This document shows positions 22,155-35,912 of a stretch of 64,000 nucleotides of DNA, piece by piece (positions within the stretch are counted from its first letter, which is position 1; each line of letters opens with the position of its first letter). The stretch spans positions 1 through 64,000 of the forward strand of contig JALNQF010000019.1 in NCBI GenBank assembly GCA_028456385.1, given 5' to 3'. This DNA is from Ophiosphaerella korrae (taxonomy: Eukaryota; Ascomycota; Dothideomycetes; Pleosporales; Phaeosphaeriaceae). The notes beneath the pieces were generated by a model. It saw only the letters and a list, made by a program, of their open reading frames with translations. It searched no databases and was not told the origin of the DNA. Both the position numbers and the translations under genes were made by a program.

Positions 22155-23519
22155 TCAAGACTTCGCCAGAGCAGCTTGGGCTCGCTTCTTCTCTTTCCTC
22201 GCCCTCCTGTCTTCGGAGATATCATCGTCCTTCTTCTTCTTCTTTTTCTTTAGTGCTGATTCATTCCTCGTATCCCCGTTAGCTTCGCGGTGTTTTCTCT
22301 TTTCCTTCCTGGAGGGTAGATTCAGGCCATTCGGCATACCCAGCCCTGCTGTTCCTCGTGGCGTGTTGTCTTCACTATCTGAGTCTCCAAGCGTGCCTAC
22401 ATCCCCATCACCAAAACCAATTGGAAGGAAGCGCATCTTGAGACCTTTTAGCTGTGGTCGAGGTGCACGGATGGTGGACCTGGTGATTGAAGCTGCAGCT
22501 TCCGAACCAGTGTTCGGGTCGGCTTGTTTGGAGCTCAGCTGGGGTAGGTTTACGAGGGCCTGGAGATGGAGGCTTTGCGATATTCGTGTACTGACTAGCA
22601 ATGGTCAATGGGAGTGTTACGATTGATTACGTTGAGCTTACCTGGTTTGTACCCTTTTTGTCCTGGCAACATAATTGCGCATGCACCATCATCACTCTGC
22701 CCTTGTGTTGCGAAACCGTAGCTAGTCTCCTTGTGATCCCAAAAACTCTGCCCATTTGTAACGCTATCCAACGGTATCTCAGTCAGGTCTTTCAAAGACA
22801 CACCCACAGGAACTGTGATGTGCCACAGTTGCTTTCCCTGCAAGCTTTCAAAAATATCTGTGGCTTTCGATCTAGTTTTATCGTTGAAGGGTACTGGATT
22901 GTACCCTCTCGGCGGTTCGAAGGTCTGCGCAGGATAGAACTCTACTGCATGTGGTTTCGCTTGTGAGGCATGTCCTTTCCTGCAGCAGAGTAAGTGCTTG
23001 ACTTGCTAAGGGATGGTATGTTGCATACGTCTGTGCAGGCTTTTGAGCTAGCTGTGATAATCCAGGCGCATCCGACTCGTCGCTAGATGAGCCTGACCCA
23101 GCGTCGCTCTGGCTCCAGATCCCTCGTTGGTCTTGTCCATTGACTCTTGTCGGGTGTGATGACGCATCACTTTCACTAAGTGCCTCTGAGCTGGAGAGCT
23201 CCGTGGCCTGTGATTGTGTGACCACTTGCTTTGGCGTGGGCTGCTTTGGTGCCGACTTTGGCTTCGATCTGGGATTTGGTGTCGCATATTCTTTCGTACT
23301 TGTCTTTGCCTTTGGTTTGGCGACTCCATTTGGCCCATGTATAGCAATTGTAGTCTTAGGCCTGTGTACAATCTGAGCCTTGGGCATGTTCCCACTTGAC
23401 GAATCGTCATCACTGCCGACAAATTCCTGGCTCAACGATGGTTTCGAAGGTGTGCTTGCTGATTTCAAATTGGACTTGGGCCGTGGCAAGGGCACCGTCG
23501 TTCTCTTGGCTTCCTTCAT
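22155..23519 (-). CDS. RPA34: RNA polymerase I subunit RPA34 (RPA34.5 family)
   Basis: Three exons, 23029-23519, 22642-22979 and 22155-22594, with donors GTATGC and GTAAGC, give 422 residues. The N-terminal 165 residues are Lys/Ser/Pro-rich. The middle carries the RPA34.5 core: FEPPRGYNPV, LQGKQLWHITVPVGVSLKDL, YGFATQGQSDDGACAIMLPG, then TRISQSLHLQALVNLPQ after the second intron. The tail is a long basic run (KKKKKKKDDD, RRARKEKKRAQ) typical of this nucleolar subunit. Rpa34 pairs with Rpa49 to form a TFIIF-like module of Pol I. Fungal orthologues are highly divergent in sequence, so the call rests on the core block and the architecture. It is divergently paired with GRC3. Confidence 0.83.
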
Positions 23520-23718
23520 GGTGCGCGTATTTCCATGTCCAATGCGCCGGAAGAGAGTGAGCTTGCTGCAACTTTTTTGTCGGCGAGACCAACATCCACG
23601 CTAGCAGGTTCACCTACGCCTGCATGAGCCGCGGGCGCTAAACCCCATCCATAACGCTAAAGAGACACCATTCTCCAACTTTGCGCATGCTCTGATTGAC
23701 GTTGTAATCGATACCAGC
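23520..23718. promoter_or_regulatory. 199-bp bidirectional promoter, RPA34 and GRC3
   Basis: The only DNA between two divergent start codons of ribosome-biogenesis genes. It must contain both core promoters or they overlap. I could not identify a specific element with confidence. Confidence 0.6.
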
Positions 23719-25924
23719 ATGCCAGGCAAAAGAAAGAGGGTTGGGGACGCGGCCTCAAGCACCAATATCCCCAGTAAGAGTTATCGATCCAAGCTGCATT
23801 CGAACATGCCTTGACTCATAATTGTAGACACTGCGACTACCAATCAAAGACCACAAAGTGCCATTACCGCAGCAAGACTGAAGGCAGAGGCGACGAAAGG
23901 AGTCGCCACCCCTGAGCTCATGTTAGATCCAGTAACAGAAACTCCGACGCCTTCGCTGCAGAGCCCAGCACGTGCGCAGCAAGAGTCGGATGATGAAGAT
24001 GAGGAATCCTTGCCGGTCAAAGAAAACTTCAAACTTTGCAACTGGCAAAATGAATCTCTGAATATTCTGTCCGACACCGAAACAGAGTTATCTATTAAAT
24101 TGAATAAACACTCCACTATTGCACTACTTGGCGCTTTTCAGTTCAAGGTGTTGAGGGGCGCGATCAACATCAACGGTGCCAACATCGGGCGTTTACCTGG
24201 CAATGGTGAGCAGGACCCAGTCTATACTTCATATGCACCAAGTACACATCCTATTTTGAAAATCAGGGGTCTCGACAGTGTGAATCATGTGCGATTCACA
24301 AACTGTATTGAGCACAGGCCATTGGCTACTGTCAGCCCATTATTCGCAGACATTTGGAATGTCCCAGTGGAGAAAGAGTGCAGGCGCTCGTTCAGTATCG
24401 TACGTATATGTCCACTTGGTTGGCTCCCATTATGTACAGCAGTGATTCGAAAGATATATTGCTTTGAATATCTTCGAATTGAATGAAGCTATATCCACAA
24501 TGCTACATGCCGCATCAATGAAGTAATCCTGCTAATAAGTGCCGTAGATATCTGAATCTGACGCCGATGCACTTTCTCGACCTCTCAGCCCCGAGAAATG
24601 CCCTGAAGACTGGCTTCGTGCTATCGAAAGCTGTGCCATTAGCCCCTCTATCATTCTTCTTGCTGGCGCCTCAGCTTCTGGCAAGTCAACATTTGCGAAG
24701 CGGCTGCTGAATCGATTTCTCACAGGCCAGGGCAAAACAGCCCGCCCGGCACGAGCTGTGTGCTATCTAGATCTTGATCCCGCAAAGCCAGAATATGTAC
24801 CCCATGGCCAGATATCCCTGGTCTTGGTAAGGACGCTCAACCTAGGACCGAATTTCACAAATTCTGTCACCCCATCGTCAAGACGAGGATTAGAAAGAAA
24901 CGAAATAATCCGCGCTCATGCAATTCCTGCCAATTTTACCAACTACAAAGACTACTACCGTGCCTGTGCGGAGGACCTCCTCCTCGCTTACGGAACACTT
25001 CAGTCGCGGGAAACAGGTATCCCACTTATCGTCAACCCACCAGCCTCGCTGTATAACATCGACTTTGATGTTCTCACGAGTCTGCTTATACGACTCAAAC
25101 CACATCATTTAGTAAACATGGGTGACTCTTCATTCACGGACGCCGAATATACCACAAAACTGAACTCTTTACAAACCATGGTTTCACAATATAGCGGCAC
25201 GTTTCATAACGTCACAGCACAGTCTTCTATCACGACACCCATGAGAACAGAGGCGGAATTACGCGCTATGCAAATGCAATCGTACTTTCACCTCAATACA
25301 ACCAGTACCAACATATCAAACATGCTCGTATGGATGGCAAGCCCTTTATCAAAGATCTCGTACTGGGATCTCTGCTTTGAAGAGACAGACAGGCGAATGC
25401 AGGATTTTGTTGGCTTTGCAATGTACTCCGAGCCTGTGGAACCCGCATCGCTAATCCAAGCACTAAACGGCTCGATTGTGCAAATCATTGAATCTACTTC
25501 GTCAAGCATACCCACGCCATACACAGCTTTACCCAGAACAAACAAACACAAAGTTCCTTACTTTGTAAAGTCTGATCGTACGGGTATGGTGATGCCGTTC
25601 GATCCTAGAAAATCAAGGTTGGTATGTACTGCCTTGATTCGAGGGTTCAACTTGGAGGAGAAAACGGTGCAAGTCGTGGTTCCGAAGACACACGAGAGTG
25701 TGTTATACAGCCTTTCGCCTGAGCGTACGGTCTTTGTGGGTGGGTGCTGTGAGACTCCAGAGTGGGCCTATGTAGAAGAGACACATGCCGCAAACAGAGC
25801 GATAAAGACGGAGGCTTTGCCGCTAGACGAGACGAAGTGTGCACCTTGGGTGGAGGATGCGAAACGCATGAGTGACATGGGGTATTTGAACACTATACGT
25901 AGAGTCCGCAAGTTTCAAACTTGA
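23719..25924 (+). CDS. GRC3: Polynucleotide 5'-hydroxyl kinase GRC3
   Basis: Three exons, 23719-23773, 23828-24399 and 24548-25924, give 667 residues. The start is short and basic (MPGKRKRVG). The first beta-rich domain includes LNILSDTETELSIKLNKHST and VFKVLRGAININGA-like segments. The kinase domain has a P-loop at about residues 248-256 (GASASGKST), then VCYLDLDPAKPEY (Walker B-like) and DYYRACAEDLL. The C-terminal domain ends YLNTIRRVRKFQT. Grc3/NOL9 phosphorylates the 5'-OH end made by Las1 at the ITS2 cut in pre-rRNA and also acts in Pol I termination. The second intron is longer (148 bp) than the local norm. All catalytic motifs are intact. Confidence 0.92.
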
Positions 25925-25990
25925 TTGGCGTATAATCTGACTTATTCTTGTATGATACAAAGCATGCTTTCCTTCCCATGCCACATCTTT

Positions 25991-26536
25991 CTACAAGATC
26001 ATCTTTGGGGGTGCTGTAAGGTATTATTAGCTATTCATAGGAAACGGCTCTTGAATGTACTCACGATCTAGGATCGGGCAAGGCAGGTTGCGCTCGTACT
26101 TTGATCCTGCGAGTTCTGTCAGTGTTGCCGTTTCCGCGGCCGGGCCGGATAATATATCCGAGATGGAGCACCATACCTCCAGGTGCTGTAGGTGGACGGT
26201 ACGGATCAGGGTGTTTCCATTTTTCCAGTAAACTCTCCGTCTCTTTGATCAATTCCTAGGCGCGGGTGTCAGCGTGGCTGTTGGTACTATCGTAGCGTGC
26301 GACTAGGGAGGTGTAATTGGGGACGCACCCTCTGCAGGCGCGGCTCAGTGACGTTCTTCTTCGCCTCGAATAGGCCCCGAATATACAAAGCTTGTCCGCG
26401 CCATAGATAGCGGTGGACGCTCCAGTCAAGTGCGAGCTTGAGGGACCGCCTGTAGAGGCGTCTGCATGGGCGTCAGTCACCGCGCGTAGTAGACAATGGA
26501 GGGGTCGACGCACAAAACCTGTATTTTAGAGCTCAT
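25991..26536 (-). CDS. Complex I subunit NDUFB9 (B22, LYR family)
   Basis: Five exons: 26514-26536, 26329-26461, 26177-26255, 26065-26106 and 25991-26013, with donors GTGCGT, GTGCGT, GTATGG and GTGAGT, give exactly 100 codons in continuous phase (99 residues). The protein begins MSSKIQVLRLYRRSLKLALD, which carries the LYR motif, followed by WSVHRYLWRGQALYIRGLFE, ETESLLEKWKHPDPYRPPTA and PGGSKYERNLP. This is the fungal NADH:ubiquinone oxidoreductase B22/NDUFB9 pattern, a membrane-arm accessory subunit of complex I in the inner mitochondrial membrane. Exons of 23 and 42 nt hide it from ORF scans. The last exon is less certain, as reading through the final donor would give a different short C-terminus. 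Confidence 0.88.
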
Positions 26537-26839
26537 GGAGACCCAGTTCTGTCCTTTTGCATCGGCCCAGGAAGAGTGGCAGGTGTAGAGGAGCCGCAAT
26601 GCTTCGTGGTCGCGGCCGGCAACGTGATGTGGAAGCTCTGAGGTGAAGTTGGCCGGCCTTGGCGTGCGGTGCTGTTACGGAGACGGTTTAGGCTGGCTCT
26701 GGTTCGCACTTCTGACGTCCCAGCCCAGCCGTCCAACCGGAAGAGTCAATCAATCAATTCCCTCAACTTCAATTCCTCTCCCCTTGGCTTGAGGCTCTGT
26801 CTGCTCATCCCCCCTCCTTCAATCTACCGCCTGCCCACC
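26537..26839. promoter_or_regulatory. 303-bp divergent promoter, NDUFB9 and KGD2
   Basis: Shared upstream DNA of two nuclear genes for mitochondrial respiration. The KGD2 side ends in a C/T-rich leader. No specific element is claimed. Confidence 0.5.
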
Positions 26840-28450
26840 ATGTCTGGTCAACAGTGTCTCCGCCGCCTACCTACCACGATGCGATCTGCTCTAGCTCTGC
26901 GCGCAGGTGCTCGAGCCTTGAGCCGAGTACCTGCTGCGCGAAGCTATTCTGCCGTATCCAAAGCAACTTCCTCCGGCCTGCTGGGTCAGGCATCGAGGTT
27001 GGTCTCTCCATTGACCCGCTTGTGGCTGCGCTAACGCCTCAGTAGACGTCCCGGACAGCTCTCAACCCAACGGCTATGGAGCCTTGAACAAACACGAACT
27101 TATGCGGATACTATCGTCAAAGTGCCACAAATGGCCGAATCCATCACAGAAGGAACCTTAAAGCAGTGGTCAAAACGTTCGTCCCAACCATGCGCTTTTC
27201 AATCACATGACAGCTAACGCCCGGCAGAGGTCGGCGATTACGTTGAGCAGGACGAAGAGATTGCCACCATTGAGACGGACAAGATCGACGTATCTGTCAA
27301 TGCGCCTGAGGCTGGTACCATCAAGGAATTCTTGGTCAATGAGGAGGACACTGTAACAGTAGGGCAAGAACTGGTCAAGCTGGAGCTGGGCGGCGAGCCC
27401 TCGGGTGGAAAGGCCAAGGAGGCTTCGCAGGAGGCGAAGGAGCCTGCATCCAAGGACCAGGAGACGTCATCGCAGCCTTCCGGCGAACAAGAGCAATCGA
27501 AACCACAGGAGACCAAGCAGCCTGAGTCAAAACAGGAGTCAATACCTGAGCCTCCCAAGCAGGAACAAAAGTCCCAACCACAAAAGCAAGAATCAAAGCC
27601 TGCGCCTTCAAAGGATGAGCCAAAACAGGCCCAACCCGGTGCCCGTGAAGAGCGTCGCGTATGTCTTGTCCTAATTCATCCCAGCAACCCGCTAATTGTC
27701 GACTAGGTCAAAATGAATCGTATGCGTCTTCGCATCGCCGAGCGTCTTAAGCAATCGCAGAACACGGCTGCCTCCCTTACTACCTTCAACGAAGTCGATA
27801 TGTCTTCTATCATGGAGTTCCGTAAGCTTTACAAGGATGAGATCCTAAAGAACAAGGGCGTCAAGCTCGGCTTCATGTCCGCCTTTTCGCGCGCATGCAT
27901 CCTCGCCATGCGTGACGTTCCTGCAGTCAATGCCTCCATTGAGGGGCCCAACGGTGGAGACACTATCGTCTACCGCGACTATGTCGACATCTCGGTTGCA
28001 GTTGCGACTGAAAAGGGTCTTGTAACGCCCGTTGTCAGGAATGCGGAGAGCCTGGATATGGTTGGCATCGAGAAGTCGATCGCAGACCTTGGCAAGAAGG
28101 CCCGCGATAACAAGCTCACAATCGAGGACATGGCCGGCGGTACCTTCACCATCTCGAACGGCGGCGTCTTCGGAAGTTTGATGGGCACTCCAATTATCAA
28201 TCTGCCGCAAACCGCTGTATTGGGTCTGCATGCAATCAAGGACAAACCTGTTGCTATCAACGGCAAGGTGGAAATCAGACCGGTATGTTTGACTTATATT
28301 GCCGATGGCTATGATGTTCACTAACGGGTGTGAAAGATGATGTACCTTGCTCTCACATATGACCACAGACTTCTCGATGGCCGAGAAGCCGTCACCTTCC
28401 TTGTCAAGATCAAGGAGTTCATTGAGGACCCCAGGAAAATGCTCCTTTGA
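26840..28450 (+). CDS. KGD2: Dihydrolipoyllysine succinyltransferase, E2 of 2-oxoglutarate dehydrogenase
   Basis: Five exons: 26840-26997, 27046-27176, 27228-27658, 27707-28282 and 28337-28450, give 469 residues. Order: mitochondrial presequence (Arg/Ala/Ser-rich, to about residue 65), a single lipoyl domain ([23 protein letters not shown] with the lipoylated Lys near 115), a long Gln/Lys/Pro/Glu linker (about 155-235), then the catalytic acyltransferase domain ([36 protein letters not shown]) with the active-site DHRLLDG (His about 442, Asp about 446). It has no peripheral-subunit-binding domain, as usual for fungal KGD2. It forms the core that transfers succinyl groups to CoA in the TCA cycle. 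All catalytic residues are present. Confidence 0.97.
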
Positions 28451-30161
28451 ACAAATCCTAACTATGATATATGTGCTAAGGTTGATCGTGGGCATGTAAT
28501 AAACCAGATTCGTAGAAAATAAGTGTTAATTTCATGTACATGTGAAACACGATAGGGTGGAGGAGCGACAGGTGTATGATAGGGCTTGCATAGTGGCGCG
28601 TGTTTTTGGTATGGAAAATATCGATCGAATTCAACCGAATACCTCCTCATTATACTTGTGTATGCACCTCTTCTGTGATATCAGCCAGGGCATTGCGGCT
28701 TTTAAATGTCGCGCAAGCACTGTGTGAGTGTTATGTTGTAGCCTGGGGGCTTGCTGCGAGGCACGGTAGTCGTCGAAAGGCGCAACCGTGTATCACCACA
28801 TACGTTAAATTTAGTTATATTAATATTTTACGGTTGAAATAAATACACACGTCCTATATGCCAGTTTTTGGTCTATTTAGAGGTCGTGGCAAATCGTGGT
28901 AATTTTTTGAAATCTTTCATGTTCCCTTGTAATTCATGAATATTTACTTCGCATTCGATGCCAGATTGCAACAATCGTCACAAGTAACATCATATTGAGC
29001 AGCACAATATATATTGTCGATTCCAGAATAATAAATAGCACCACTGAAATATATTTCTCAGGGTTTATAGCTTTTGAACATGATTTGGGCCTATAGTGGA
29101 TTTTTGTATTCTCCGATGTCAGACAGATACCAAGAAATATTTTCGAACACACTACGCACAATACTAATTAACCACATGGAGAAGAATAAAATAACGTCTT
29201 AAAACGGACCATAATATGAGCGGGTTTATTGCTTGCCCGGAAAATGTATAACGGAGCAAGTCTTTCCTTGAGCTGGCTGTGGTTTTTCTAAGGTGTTTGA
29301 GACATATGGAGCCAAACCAAACAATCCGAATTATCTGCTGACTTCACAATATGCGTCCGCACGCCTGGGTTGCAATAGTGTCTTAAGAATATATATATAT
29401 ATTTCATTTATCATAGTAATCTTTGGCTACCATCGTATATGTGGGGGAGCGTGTGCCTTGTCGGGACGAGTCGGCTAGCTACCGTGCGTAGTGTGTGTAC
29501 CATGTGTAACAGCCTAGGCAGCACAGACGCCACAGTAACCAATGCTAAGCAGACCAGAATTATGGTCATGTCAAATAGCAAAATGAATTACGCAGACAGG
29601 AGTAGTTAAACTAGGTTATTTGGGAAAGTTTGACGCGGCTTAAATCCTGGCAAGTCGAAATCACGTATTCGATTTTCATGATTCTGCACCGTAGATTTGA
29701 CAAAATGTTTCCAGTTGGGCCTCTACTCTACATCTGCCTAATACATGAAAACGCAGATGAAACATCGAGAGCTATCACAACTCTCCAATCGCAACAACTT
29801 GCGAATACTCGTTTGCATCTGGCCTATCGCAATCCGGCTGTTGTCGCTTGCCACATGGTAGCAGGGTGCTGTACCTGCGTTAACCAACTGCATATACGCT
29901 AAGGTAAACACCAAATCAAACCGAACCACAAACCAACGACCAAATCACAAGGCACAAACGAATGGGAGAAGATTGAAGTGATATCACTCGATTCAGCTCA
30001 TGAGCCAGTAGTCGTTCAATGCGACCAGCTAATATACAGCTCTGGTATAAACCCCGTGAAAAGCCGTGAACCCAGACCCAGACCGACTCCCATTATCATT
30101 GCAAAAGTGAAAAGACCCATGAAGAAACAGCGCCACGAAGAAACTCAAAAGCAAAGCGCGC
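28451..30161. other. Gene-empty AT-rich stretch, 1.7 kb
   Basis: Between the KGD2 stop and the H2A stop I see no gene. The composition turns AT-rich at about 28,800-29,700, with runs such as TTAAATTTAGTTATATTAATATT and a (TA)n run near 29391-29402, and the short frames have no recognisable content. It might be a decayed repeat, but no terminal repeats or transposase fragments are evident. Confidence 0.5.
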
Positions 30162-30743
<582 letters not shown>

Positions 30744-31187
30744 TTTGAAGAGTTGGGTGGATTGGGGAGTTTGGGTGGTTGGGTTGGGTGGAGCTAGTGG
30801 TGTGATATGTGGGCGCGGAGTGTCGAGACGATGGATTGCTCGTCGATGATGGGGGGCGGGGACGTCTTATAAGGACGGGCGAGCGTGTTGTGGTGCGCGA
30901 GATCAACCTGCCTCACTAGCGTGACGAGGGCAACCTTGGGCCGGGCGACTCTGCCAAAATCACACTCGCCCGCCTCGCTTAGCCTCAGCAGAGAGCTGCA
31001 ACCCACGCTCGGGCCACCCCGCGCCTGCTAGATCACAACATTCAGCGCGCTCGCCATAAGTAGCGCGTCCCCCGCCGTCGACGACCAAAAGTCCTCCATC
31101 CATCGCAACACTCGACACACACGCCCTTTACCACCAGCCCCATCTCACCCAACTCAACCACTTGCACCCCCCAGTCCCACATCCAAA
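30744..31187. promoter_or_regulatory. Divergent H2A-H2B promoter, 444 bp
   Basis: All DNA between the H2A and H2B start codons. It has a GGTTGGG/TTGGG-rich stretch next to H2A and a C-rich leader next to H2B. Fungal H2A/H2B pairs are co-regulated in S phase through such shared promoters, in part by the HIR complex. I cannot point to a specific site. Confidence 0.65.
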
Positions 31188-31706
<519 letters not shown>

Positions 31707-32543
31707 AGTACTTTTCTTGACGGTTCTTTCCTTGGGTTTCTTCACTCGTCTTATTCGATGAGCAGGTTATGGGGGTGCGGTGTTCATGGGTCATTTCAGT
31801 AATGTGATCATGGGTCGGTTTGCTTGTCTTCTCGTCATCGAGTCATGATTTGACTACGAGGTCCATCATCTCTGGGTCTGTATATTATACCACAGCAGAC
31901 GGGAACGAATCAATTCTTCAAACTTCACCAGCTGTCTTCAATTTCATGCACGTCTACATACACCATCTCCATTTACCCACTGTCTAGTTTCCAATGCACC
32001 AACACCAGTCATATTTGACCAACACGTGCGGATAGTATGCGACGCGCCTTAGCGCGATTTTGCTGAACCTGGCATCGCCCGTCCCAGATCGGAACGCAAA
32101 GGCGAACTGCCGACAGGATTGCTGGTCGATCCAATACCTATGCCAAAATACGCAATTGATTCTTTATGACATTAAATCAATTATAATTTGAACCTTCAGC
32201 AACGACTGGCAGGTTGCCCGAAGCAGCCTGTCACCGTGCCATTGACGTACAACGCGAGTCTAGCCACCGGCAACCTTCCCACAGAAATCGAACATTATTA
32301 TAGCCACATGACTTTGAATAGTTTATTCAAGTTTATAGGAGTTAGCTATGGGCGCGATGCCAACTAAAACTGGTACTTTGAAAAGCCTCCGGGTTGCTGC
32401 CATTTCAGATCGAAGAGCTCACCGACTTTCCGTCCAGCTCCCAACAAATCATTCCGAGACTCCCGATCTACGTACTCTAAAATACCTATGCATGTGTTCA
32501 TACCATTTCAAGATAGCTAACTTGCTCTACGCGTTCCTCACCG
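31707..32543. other. Intergenic (H2B and ATG4 convergent 3' flanks), 837 bp
   Basis: No supported gene. The open frame that starts near 32348 on the plus strand has no recognisable content and overlaps the ATG4 3' end, so I treat it as chance. Confidence 0.5.
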
Positions 32544-34016
32544 CTACTGCAAGCCGTCTTCATCCCAGCTCTCCACTTCATCCACGGCATCCTTCCTCTC
32601 CTGACCGCGCGGCGCAGGCTCTTTGTCCTGGACGTGTACGACGCTCTTACCCTGCACGCTTTGAACGCCTTCTTTCCAGTTCATGTAGTCGGCTTCTGAA
32701 GTGACGAGGAAGGCAAGGAGCATGGAGGGGTCCATTTCGCGGATTTGCAGGCGCCGGATGCGACGCGTGTGGCATGTTGCTATGTCTGCGGGTGAGTATG
32801 CGGAGTGAGTGGAGTCGGAAATGGTGGAGAGAGAGTCTGCTGCAGGGACGATGGTTGTGGAAGATGTGGTGGAGGTGGAGAGGTTGAGGCTGGTGGGCGC
32901 TGCGGTGGGTTCTGCCGGTGTTTCGCTTTGCGATGGGACAGGCGTGCGATAGGGGAGGAGGGGACGCGTGCTGTGCGGGTCTAGGTAGTAGAAGTTGTTG
33001 CCTTGGACGCCAACGAAGTAATGTGATGCTGATGGGCGGCCTCTGTGTCGTTGTTAGTATGCGTCTCCAATCGGAATCGGAGACGGGCTAGGCAGATGCA
33101 CTTACCCTGCAATGCCCATGGATTGCCGTATCTGAAGACTTGCTTTCAGTGCCTCCCAGTAGACGGGCGTGATCTTATCGATTCCCAACCGAGTGCCGAC
33201 TAGGATCAGAGTAGGCTGCCACTGACCGTCCTCATCCTCAGCAATCTGCCTTAACTTGTCTTCGTAGACGTCTGCGCCGTCGCCTGAGACATAAACCTTG
33301 AGTCCAGCTAGTTTGTGCTTATTCACCAGATCTTGTATACATCTCGCAGTAGCTGACGGACCGAACCACTCGCCCGGATATTTGCCACATACTGCGGCGC
33401 CGTGCTCGACAAAGCGATGGATAGAGAAGGGAGCCTGTGGGTCGTCGGCAAATAAAGATAATATATCGCTATGCTTTGGTTCTGCTTCATGTTCTTGCCA
33501 TCGCCAGTCCCGCCCTAGTCTGAGTGTCTGTAGCGCGTTGGCTAGGATGCATTGTCCGCTCCGGATCATGCATCCAAAACCTGCGTCCGATACGAAGCCC
33601 GGAGAGGTAAGATTCTGCATTCGCACGCGGAAACTCATGGCGCTTGTTGCCTTTGGGTCCTGGCTCTTTTGTATTGGCGTGAAGCCGGATCGGTACGTCA
33701 TCCATACCCGGGATTCAAAGTCGTCGAGAAAGGCCGATGGCCAGTTGCCGTACTGTGCTGGGTCTTCGCCATTTGGTGATTCCTTGCGCTCCTTGTCGTC
33801 TATACTTGTCCTGATCCAGCTCTCATCTTCGGTGCGTTCGGTCTGTGGGGTCGTCGCGTTCGCAGAAGTCGTATCGTTGGGCGAGGGTTTCGGCAGTGAA
33901 GGTCTTGAGTCGTAGCGTTGGCCTAGCAGCCAGACGGGTTCGTTGGAGTCGTTGGCTGGTAAAGGGTCATAGAATGTGCGAACCACATTTCGGCCAAAGC
34001 GCTCAAAGTCATTCAT
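32544..34016 (-). CDS. ATG4: Autophagy cysteine protease ATG4
   Basis: Two exons, 33106-34016 and 32544-33041 (the intron GTAAGT...CACAG carries a TACTAAC branch site; the acceptor leaves exon 2 starting near 33042), give about 469 residues. C54-peptidase motifs in order: [24 protein letters not shown] with catalytic Cys149, then [13 protein letters not shown] and FYYLDPHST with Asp325 and His327. The C-terminal end has ADYMNWKEG and an acidic tail ([13 protein letters not shown]). ATG4 processes the C-terminus of Atg8 to expose Gly for lipidation and later releases Atg8 from membranes. A Ser/Thr-rich insertion lies between the catalytic Asp-His and the conserved [19 protein letters not shown] region, as common in filamentous fungi. 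Confidence 0.96.
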
Positions 34017-34594
34017 GGTGGTTTGGGTGTTGCGGGTATGGTGGCGGGTGACAGTAGCGGAGGTCCGGGGTGCTGCAGGTGCCTAGAGCTGTACACCATG
34101 CATCCGTCTTGTCTCTTCGTGCACAAACTACAGATAGATGCTATTTAGGTAAGAGGAAAGAGTGACAATCAAAGCATAGGGTTCAAGAAGAGACGATGCG
34201 TTGAATGTTGAGCAGGGCCATATGCTGCCTGGCAAAGTGGTGGGGAGGGGGTTGCTCAGCTGTCCGTGTCTGTCACCGGATTGCACGCGTGGTGCTAGAT
34301 GCGTTGGTATGGGAGCACTTCACAGGGTGATCACAAATAACGGGTTTCCCTCCACACTGCTCGCATTCTATATATACGCTTCATAGTCTATTGTTATGTC
34401 GTCGCCCGTGGCAGCTCCAGCCAGCTCCAGCCAGCTCTGGGGTTGTAAATAACGATAAGGCGGGTATTGTAATAAACCACCGATAAGCTAGCTCGGCCCC
34501 ACCTGCAGCTGAATACATCATATCCAAAAGTTGACCTTCACTTTTTGCCGCCCTTTGCCTAGTTAGACGATACAATACACCTCCCTACGACTTG
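34017..34594. promoter_or_regulatory. Divergent upstream region, ATG4 and SQS1
   Basis: 578 bp between two divergent starts. No coding sequence is supported. A short CAGCTCCAG direct repeat lies near 34413-34436. Confidence 0.5.
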
Positions 34595-35863
34595 ATGTCG
34601 CGCAAGAATAAGAGCAAAGGCAATACAAAGGCCAAGGGGTCTGCCAAAGGCACGCCGCATCGTACGCCTTCTAAACGCCCTTCGTCCCAGCCATGGCTGG
34701 CGCAAGAGTGTATGTTGGCGCGCCTCCCTCGATTGTGAGACACTGTATTGACAACCCCAGTAGCAGCACCCGAGACATCGCTTGCCGATGAGGCTCACCG
34801 GACGTCAAACCATCGGTCCACTGCGTTTGATGCCGGCAAGAAGCTGCGGCAGATGCCTATACAATTCGTGAGCGCTGGCCGTTTGGAAGGCACACTCAAA
34901 GAAGCGTTTCCAGTGCAACCTGTCGGGCCAGAGCCAGAGCCAGAGCCAGAGCTAGAGCCGGAACTAGAGCCAGAGTCAGGATCCAATGGCGATATGGCAC
35001 CCGCTACGCACGACACGACCAAAGCCATGGCTCACATGGCGATTCGCAGTCCGTCGCCTGCCATGTCAGATACATCGTCGAGCTCGGACGAGGTCGTCTT
35101 TCGAGGACGTCGCCCGCTTCCCCCACCGCCTGTACAAAACTCACCCAAGGCTGCAACTAAGGCAATTGGGTCGATGGCCGCCGTTGACATGGATACCGAT
35201 GTGGATAGTGTTGTTGATGATTCCTTTGCGAAGCGGCGAGGCGGTAAACCTGGATGGGAAGGGACCACAACACCATGGCAGCACAGAAGCAAGCCCAACG
35301 TTGGCTGGCTACCTGTCGCAGACCGCCCAGATATGGACGCATTCCTCGGCGGTCATGTTGATCCCCGTGATGCCGCTATAGATGACTACATGCAAAATGC
35401 CCAAGAGTTTGGCCTTGCAGATGACATGGTGGGGGCCTCCGGCTTTGCACGTCGCGACATAGATCTTGACGCAGGCAGCCACAATGGCTGGGAGTCAATG
35501 TCGGGTAGTCAAAAAGATGAGGAGCAAGACGAAGGGGAAGAAGCCACAGAAGCCCATGACAGCGATCATTGGGATTCGGCTATGTTGCAGGATTTCGAAA
35601 ATGTGAGCACTTCTTCGGATGTTCTTGATACAATAGAACGCATATTATCAAAGCGCATGCGTAAGACGGGTCTCCACTATCTTTGTGTCTACACTGGTTC
35701 GGTCATTGACGACGCTCGCTGGCTCCCAGCTACTTTCTTGAAGAGCAACGCTGACAAGAAGTTGATAAACGCCTTTGAAGAAGCAGCATCTCTCCGGGAG
35801 CTTGTCTCTAACAGTAGTGAGCTGACAGATGGTGAAGATGAAGAGGACGATGATGACGATGAT

Positions 35864-35912
<49 letters not shown>

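Noticed and set aside
32348..32704. Plus-strand open frame of 118 codons
   Set aside because: It overlaps the 3' exon of ATG4 on the opposite strand and has no domain or homologue pattern.
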